In this document: in pieces, positions 5,810-9,302 of the stretch
How the letters are laid out: every line of letters starts with the position of its first letter
Position numbering within the stretch: the first letter of the stretch is position 1
From: a bacterium
GTDB taxonomy: Bacteria; RBG-13-66-14
Assembly (NCBI GenBank): GCA_026398675.1
Contig: JAPLSK010000045.1
Location: forward strand, 1-9,302
Direction: 5' to 3'
Length of the DNA: 9,302 nt
Translations under genes and position numbers: made by a program
The notes under the pieces: generated by a model
Told to the model about the DNA's origin: nothing
Seen by the model: the letters and a program-made list of their open reading frames with translations, nothing else
Databases searched by the model: none

Positions 5810-5832
5810 CTATATTTTTCCAATCCCGGGTC

Positions 5833-6498
5833 TCAGATGTAGAGGTTCAGCCCGAGACCCAGGGTGAGGATGTGGAGGAGCTGGTTCTCGTAGTTCCAGC
5901 CGACCAGGTCCTCGGTCTCCTCTTTGGCGGGCCGGGGGAAGTCGAAGACGGCGTCGTAGCCAATCTCGAACTCCAGTGAGAGGGCGGCGTCGGTGAAGTA
6001 CTCACCGCCGATGGCGACGTAGCCGCTGAAGACCTGCCCCCGGGTGGGGTCGCGCTCCGTCGTCAGCGACTCGTACATCTGTCTCCCCCGGATGGTGATC
6101 GGATCCTCGCTCTTGTACACCGGCCAGCTGAAGAAGCCCACCCCGAACTGGACGAAGGGGTCGAAGCGGGCGCGGGGGGTCATGTTCCACCGCAGGCCCA
6201 GGTGCGCCTGGAAGAGGTTGAAGTCCACGTCGGAGCCCGCCGGGAAGGCATCCTTGAAGTAATCGGCGTCTTTTCCGGCCAGGTCCAGCGCCGCCCGGAC
6301 CACGATGGACCACGCCTCGCCGAGGCCGTAACTGAAAAGACCCCCGAAGCTGCCCTGTTCGAGGACCGACTGGTTTATCGGCCCCATTGGGAGCCAGACG
6401 TCCACTCGCGGACCCACGGAAAAAAGGCCGGTTTTATCTATCGCCGCCGCGGGGAGGCAGATACAAAGTATGATCCCTACGATCAATAAGTTGCGCAC
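5833..6498 (-). CDS. Predicted outer-membrane beta-barrel protein, paralogue 1
   Basis: The GTG at 6498 gives 221 aa and is preferred: AGGGAG lies six bases upstream and a signal peptide begins there (RNLLIVGIILCICLPAAA, likely cut after residue 19). An ATG at 6597 would add 33 residues that lie across the promoter. The mature protein has alternating polar and hydrophobic strands rich in aromatic residues, such as GPRVDVWLPMG, FDPFVQFGVGFFSWPVY and VAIGGEYFTD, and ends LGLGLNLYI, close to a barrel assembly signal though with Ile rather than the usual Phe. These segments match the neighbouring protein one for one, so they are paralogues. It resembles small OmpW/OmpA-like barrel families only in general design; no substrate can be named. 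It is monocistronic by the look of its own promoter (6528-6557) and terminator (5789-5809). Confidence 0.8.
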   Translation of the reverse strand: MRNLLIVGIILCICLPAAAIDKTGLFSVGPRVDVWLPMGPINQSVLEQGSFGGLFSYGLGEAWSIVVRAALDLAGKDADYFKDAFPAGSDVDFNLFQAHLGLRWNMTPRARFDPFVQFGVGFFSWPVYKSEDPITIRGRQMYESLTTERDPTRGQVFSGYVAIGGEYFTDAALSLEFEIGYDAVFDFPRPAKEETEDLVGWNYENQLLHILTLGLGLNLYI

Positions 6499-6527
6499 GA
6501 TCAACTCCCTGTCGGTCGGACGGGTCA

Positions 6528-6557
6528 AGTATATCACAGCCGGTTTTATACGCCCAA
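6528..6557 (-). promoter_or_regulatory. Candidate promoter of barrel protein 1
   Basis: On the minus strand TTGGGC (6557-6552), an 18-bp spacer and TATACT (6533-6528), which is preceded by TGA in an extended -10 arrangement. Transcription would start near 6521, about 23 nt before the GTG start. The -35 match is poor (3/6), the extended -10 is good. Confidence 0.5.
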
Positions 6558-6599
6558 GAACCGCCGTTCGGTTCCTGACCGGTGGTGGATGGCGCACCC

Positions 6600-6630
6600 A
6601 AAAATCGAGGGAACCCGGAGGTCCCCTCGA
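6600..6630 (-). terminator. Rho-independent terminator of barrel protein 2
   Basis: On the minus strand an 11-bp stem (TCGAGGGGACC with GGTTCCCTCGA, one G-U pair) closes a TCCG tetraloop and is followed by five T. It starts 20 bp after the stop of the gene ending at 6651. On the plus strand TTTT also follows, but no plus-strand gene ends here. Confidence 0.85.
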
Positions 6631-6650
6631 ATTTTAACGTCTTCGGGCGA

Positions 6651-7310
6651 CTAGAAATAGAGGTTCAAGCCGATGCCGAAGGAGAGCATGTTGACCGTCT
6701 GCTCCGCGGTGTCGTAGGTCCAACCCGCGGTGTGATCGTCGGGGTCGGTCCAGTCCTTGATCGGCACGGTGACGCCGAAGATCGAGTTCCACTCCACACC
6801 CACGTCCACGCTCATCTCGTTGGAGGTGAAGAACTCACCGCCGGCGCGCAGGTTGACACCGAATTTGTCGTCGGAGGCGGAGCTGTAGGTGTAGTCGGTG
6901 CCGCCCTGATCATTCCCGGTGGCCGTGGTGGAGGCCCAGGAGTAGTAACCGGCGCCCACCTGGACGTACGGATCGAAGGGGCTGTAAGGGGAGAGGTTCA
7001 ACCGGCCGCCCACCTGGAAGGTCACCAGGTAGTAGTTGGTGTCCCCTTGGTCATTGAAGGTGTCGCCCCAGAAGTCCTCGTTGAAGCCGGCCATGCCGTA
7101 CCAAGCCTCGCCGATGAACTCGAAGTTTTCGGCCAGGCCGTAGCCCACCTTCGCGCCGAAGCCCACCGAGCTGGTGTAGGCGTTGGCGAAGTCACCCATG
7201 GGCATCCAGTAGAAGACCCGGCCGCCGATGGACAACAGGCCGTCTTTGTTCAGAGCGGTGGCGGGCATGATGAGCGCCAGAACCAGAAGAAGCGGCAGAA
7301 GCTTTTTCAC
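6651..7310 (-). CDS. Predicted outer-membrane beta-barrel protein, paralogue 2
   Basis: The GTG at 7310 gives 219 aa; AGGAG lies five bases upstream and the signal peptide starts there (KKLLPLLLVLALIMPATA, likely cut after residue 19). The mature part is a beta-barrel pattern: LSIGGRVFYWMPMG, alternating strands with Gly and aromatic girdles, FDPYVQVGAGYYSWAS, LRAGGEFFTSNEMSVDVGVEW, and a C-terminal FGIGLNLYF ending in Phe, the classic recognition signal for the barrel-assembly machinery. The middle loops are rich in Asp, Asn, Gly and Thr. The layout matches the downstream paralogue segment by segment, including the FDP turn and the last strand, which indicates tandem duplication with divergence. 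It has its own terminator at 6600-6630. I see no clear promoter in its 5' region. No transport substrate can be inferred. Confidence 0.82.
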   Translation of the reverse strand: MKKLLPLLLVLALIMPATALNKDGLLSIGGRVFYWMPMGDFANAYTSSVGFGAKVGYGLAENFEFIGEAWYGMAGFNEDFWGDTFNDQGDTNYYLVTFQVGGRLNLSPYSPFDPYVQVGAGYYSWASTTATGNDQGGTDYTYSSASDDKFGVNLRAGGEFFTSNEMSVDVGVEWNSIFGVTVPIKDWTDPDDHTAGWTYDTAEQTVNMLSFGIGLNLYF

Positions 7311-7554
7311 GATTTCTCCTTTGCTTGAGCCCTTTTGGGCAATGAGACGCTGGTACACTTAAGAACCGTTAACTCGGCTCGGAAAAGATTACGTAAGTTT
7401 AGCACAGGGTTGGGCTAATTACCATTTTTTTTGCCCGGGCGCGCCCCCCCGTTTCCTTCCCTCCGACCGAAAGCCGTCGTTCACCCCTGTATCGGCTCGC
7501 TTTGCGCCCGTCACCCCATGCTCAGACATCCGGTCGCCGACGCACCCCGCGATG
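7311..7554. other. Divergent intergenic region, no gene recognised
   Basis: This space between the beta-barrel gene and the phosphate transporter has no supported ORF or RNA gene. It holds a small dyad GCCC-TTTT-GGGC (7329-7340) in the leader of the barrel gene, a run of eight T (7425-7432), two touching GC palindromes GCCCGGGC (7433-7440) and GGGCGCGCCC (7437-7446), and a run of seven C (7444-7450). No convincing promoter for the minus-strand gene was found. Confidence 0.5.
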
Positions 7555-7584
7555 TTGACAATCCTCACCGCACCCCCGTAATAT
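7555..7584 (+). promoter_or_regulatory. Candidate promoter of the Na/Pi cotransporter-phoU operon
   Basis: TTGACA (7555-7560, perfect -35), an 18-bp spacer and TAATAT (7579-7584, 4/6). Transcription would start near 7591. An in-frame ATG at 7583 overlaps the -10 box and would lie upstream of the transcript, so the ATG at 7637 is the better start for the gene. No Pho-box-like direct repeat is apparent. Confidence 0.6.
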
Positions 7585-7636
7585 GACGGTTTTATGGCGG
7601 TCTCCACTCCACTCCAAGGTGCCTTCCACCCCTGAT

Positions 7637-8782
7637 ATGGACGAACCACGGGCGGACCGGGAAACGGGGCTGACCAAACCGCGGGTTGCGTCCCCGTTTC
7701 TCAGCGTTTTAAAGGTCCTCGGCGTCCTCGCCTTCCTGTACCTCTTCATGCTGTCCATCAAGCTGATGGGCGATTCTTTCAAGGGGTTCGGCGGTGAGTT
7801 CGCCGAGGGCCTGGTCGCGGGCGCGTCCAGCCCCATTGTGGGGCTTTTCGTGGGCATCCTGGCCACCAGCATCATCCAGAGTTCCTCCGTCCTTACCAGC
7901 ATGCTGGTGGCACTGGTCGCCACCGGTTCCATGAGCATCGGGGTGGCGGTGCCCATCGTCATGGGGGCGAACATCGGCACCACCATCACCAACACCATCG
8001 TCAGCCTGACCCACTTCACCCGGCGGGACGAGTTCCCCCGCGCCCTGGCCGGGGCGACCGTCCACGACATGTTCAACATCTGCTCCGTCGCGGTGCTGAT
8101 GCCCGTCGAATGCATCTTTCACCCCCTGGAAAAGCTCGGGTGCTGGCTGTCCGGTGTTTCCGCGACAGGCGGCGTCGGCGGCGGAGGAGGGTTCGCCTTC
8201 ATGAGCCCCCTGAATGCCGTAATAGACCCCGTAAAAGACTACGTGATCAAATTTACCGGTGAGACGTACTGGCTGGCCCTTGCAATCTCCCTGGTCCTGC
8301 TCTTCTTGTCGCTCATGTACCTCGTTAAGCTGATGCGGAGCCTCTTGATCGAGCGGTTCGAACGGGTGCTCCACAGTTACCTCTTCAAGACACCGCTCAG
8401 GGCCTTCATCCTTGGGCTCCTGTTCACCGCCATCGTCCAATCCAGCTCCGTCACCACCTCCCTGATGGTCCCCCTCGTGGGAGCGGCGCTGTTGACGGTG
8501 GAACAGGTTTACCCCTATACTTTAGGCGCGAACGTGGGCACGACGGTGACCGCGCTCCTGGCCGCCCTGGCGGCGGGTGAGCCGGCCGGCCTCGCGGTGG
8601 CCTTCGTCCACATGTTCTTCAATATCTTCGGAATAGCCATCTTCTATCCCCTGCGCGTGGTGCCGCTGACGCTGGCGAAGAAACTCGCGGATCTGGTTCG
8701 GATAAACCGAGCCATCGCCCTCGTGTTCATCGGTATAATTTTCTTCCTGATTCCCGTTCTCGTCATCTTTGTCTTCAACTAG
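7637..8782 (+). CDS. Na/Pi cotransporter family protein (NptA/YjbB type)
   Basis: I use the ATG at 7637 (381 aa) because the alternative at 7583 lies inside the -10 box; neither has a strong ribosome-binding site. The family (PF02690) moves phosphate with sodium, and bacterial members often export it. The family's inverted duplication is plain: QSSS at 81-84 and 268-271, GANIGTT at 110-116 and GANVGTT at 297-303, and HDMFNI (143-148) matched by HMFFNIFG (325-332). Hydrophobic segments lie around residues 22-40, 66-80, 85-115, 140-160, 212-232, 255-285, 298-345 and 359-380. A glycine-rich stretch (178-185) and a short soluble loop separate the halves. The C-terminal PhoU-like domain fused to many homologues such as YjbB is absent; a separate PhoU-like gene follows 10 bp later. 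The family call is strong; transport direction is not shown by sequence. Confidence 0.92.
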   Translation: MDEPRADRETGLTKPRVASPFLSVLKVLGVLAFLYLFMLSIKLMGDSFKGFGGEFAEGLVAGASSPIVGLFVGILATSIIQSSSVLTSMLVALVATGSMSIGVAVPIVMGANIGTTITNTIVSLTHFTRRDEFPRALAGATVHDMFNICSVAVLMPVECIFHPLEKLGCWLSGVSATGGVGGGGGFAFMSPLNAVIDPVKDYVIKFTGETYWLALAISLVLLFLSLMYLVKLMRSLLIERFERVLHSYLFKTPLRAFILGLLFTAIVQSSSVTTSLMVPLVGAALLTVEQVYPYTLGANVGTTVTALLAALAAGEPAGLAVAFVHMFFNIFGIAIFYPLRVVPLTLAKKLADLVRINRAIALVFIGIIFFLIPVLVIFVFN

Positions 8783-8792
8783 GGAAGCGGCC

Positions 8793-9302
8793 ATGTTTGA
8801 TAAGTTTATGGAGGCTTGGCGGAGCAAGGGTCTTCTGAACCAGGCCCTGGAAAAAACGGAACAGATGATCAAGACCGTGGCCAAGACCTACTCCTACATC
8901 CGGGAGTACCTGCTGCGCGGTGTCAAGCCCGCCGTGGACATTTACGGGAGGGACCGGTTCGTCAACCACCTCAACCGGGAGATCCGCCGCATCATCGCCG
9001 AGCACCTGGTGCTCAATCCCGGGGACAACCCCATCGCGGGTCTGGTGCTTTTGAACGTGAACATAGACCTGGAGCGGGTGGGAGACTTCACGAAGAACCT
9101 CTACGAGGTGGCAGTGGCGTACCCCGGCCCCATCCTTGAATCGAAGTACCACCGCCTCGCCGAGCTCCTGGCGACCGAGGAGCTGGTGAAGGACGGTTTC
9201 GGGCTCACGCTGAAGGGCTTCATGGAGCTGGACGCCGGGGCAGCCCAGCAGGTGCTGGTGAACCACAAGAACGTGTCCGCTAAAACCAACGAGCTGATCA
9301 AC
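8793..9302 (+). CDS. PhoU-like phosphate regulator (3'-truncated by window edge)
   Basis: The frame stays open from ATG 8793 to the window end (170 residues visible), so the stop is outside. AGGGAAG overlaps the stop of the transporter gene and lies about six bases before the ATG, indicating coupled translation. The sequence is nearly all helix. LLNVNIDLERVGDFTKNLYE (about 87-106) contains the hallmark DLERxGD motif (92-98) of PhoU three-helix bundles, which bind metal clusters. A helix near 20-40 begins the first bundle and AQQVLVNHKNVSAKTNELIN at the edge looks like the start of the second. PhoU proteins restrain phosphate uptake and PhoR signalling, and PhoU-like domains are often attached to NptA-type transporters. 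Its position supports control of, or association with, the adjacent transporter rather than a Pst system, none of which is visible here. Confidence 0.88.
   Translation, partial: MFDKFMEAWRSKGLLNQALEKTEQMIKTVAKTYSYIREYLLRGVKPAVDIYGRDRFVNHLNREIRRIIAEHLVLNPGDNPIAGLVLLNVNIDLERVGDFTKNLYEVAVAYPGPILESKYHRLAELLATEELVKDGFGLTLKGFMELDAGAAQQVLVNHKNVSAKTNELIN

Noticed and set aside
7425..7446. T-run next to GC palindromes as a terminator
   Set aside because: The T-run precedes the stem on the plus strand and becomes an A-run after it on the minus strand, and both flanking genes point away from it, so nothing ends here.
7419..7649. Minus-strand 76-aa open frame in the divergent intergenic region
   Set aside because: No ribosome-binding site, no domain or signal peptide, and it runs through the transporter promoter and gene start.
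7583..8440. Minus-strand frames under the phosphate transporter rich in Asp, Glu, Gly and His
   Set aside because: They are shadows of a membrane protein gene; hydrophobic codons read backwards give such acidic low-complexity products.

Overview
The window is GC-rich (about 60-70% in most genes) and comes from a diderm bacterium. It encodes enzymes for Kdo and heptose activation in lipopolysaccharide core synthesis, a TonB-type periplasmic domain and two predicted outer-membrane beta-barrel proteins. Short, signal-peptide-rich intergenic spaces and dispersed GC-rich palindromes after stop codons resemble genomes of uncultured candidate phyla, but I cannot assign a taxon from the sequence alone.

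Layout. Positions 2-793 (+) hold the C-terminal end of an SMC chromosome-segregation ATPase that begins outside the window. Next comes a lipoprotein with a C-terminal TonB domain (951-1625, +), then a 30-codon remnant or microORF that copies the signal-peptide start of that lipoprotein (1659-1751, +). A perfect palindromic terminator at 1775-1794 separates these from the minus-strand block. That block, read from right to left, is rfaE2 (5002-4304), kdsB (4298-3549), folE2 (3559-2756) and an Mrp/ApbC-type Fe-S carrier ATPase (2691-1822). The first three are nearly contiguous or overlapping and look like one operon. mrp follows a 64-bp gap with its own candidate promoter. purN (5087-5701, +) diverges from rfaE2. 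The roughly 84-bp space between them carries two promoters laid over each other, with overlapping -10 hexamers and matching 17-bp spacers.

Two GC-rich hairpins of one repeat type lie between purN and a pair of minus-strand paralogous outer-membrane proteins (6498-5833 and 7310-6651). The right end is a plus-strand phosphate module: a Na/Pi-cotransporter family protein (7637-8782) followed 10 bp later by a PhoU-like regulator that runs off the window (8793-9302).

The most unusual points are four. The RfaE2-like protein lacks the first His of its HxGH signature and the usual C-terminal Ser-Thr-Thr motif, and has an AT-rich basic extension instead. The TonB-domain protein appears lipid-anchored rather than helix-anchored and is also a composition mosaic. 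The rfaE2/purN space has superimposed divergent promoters. A family of palindromic intergenic repeats is also present. No CRISPR array, tRNA, rRNA or intact mobile element was seen.
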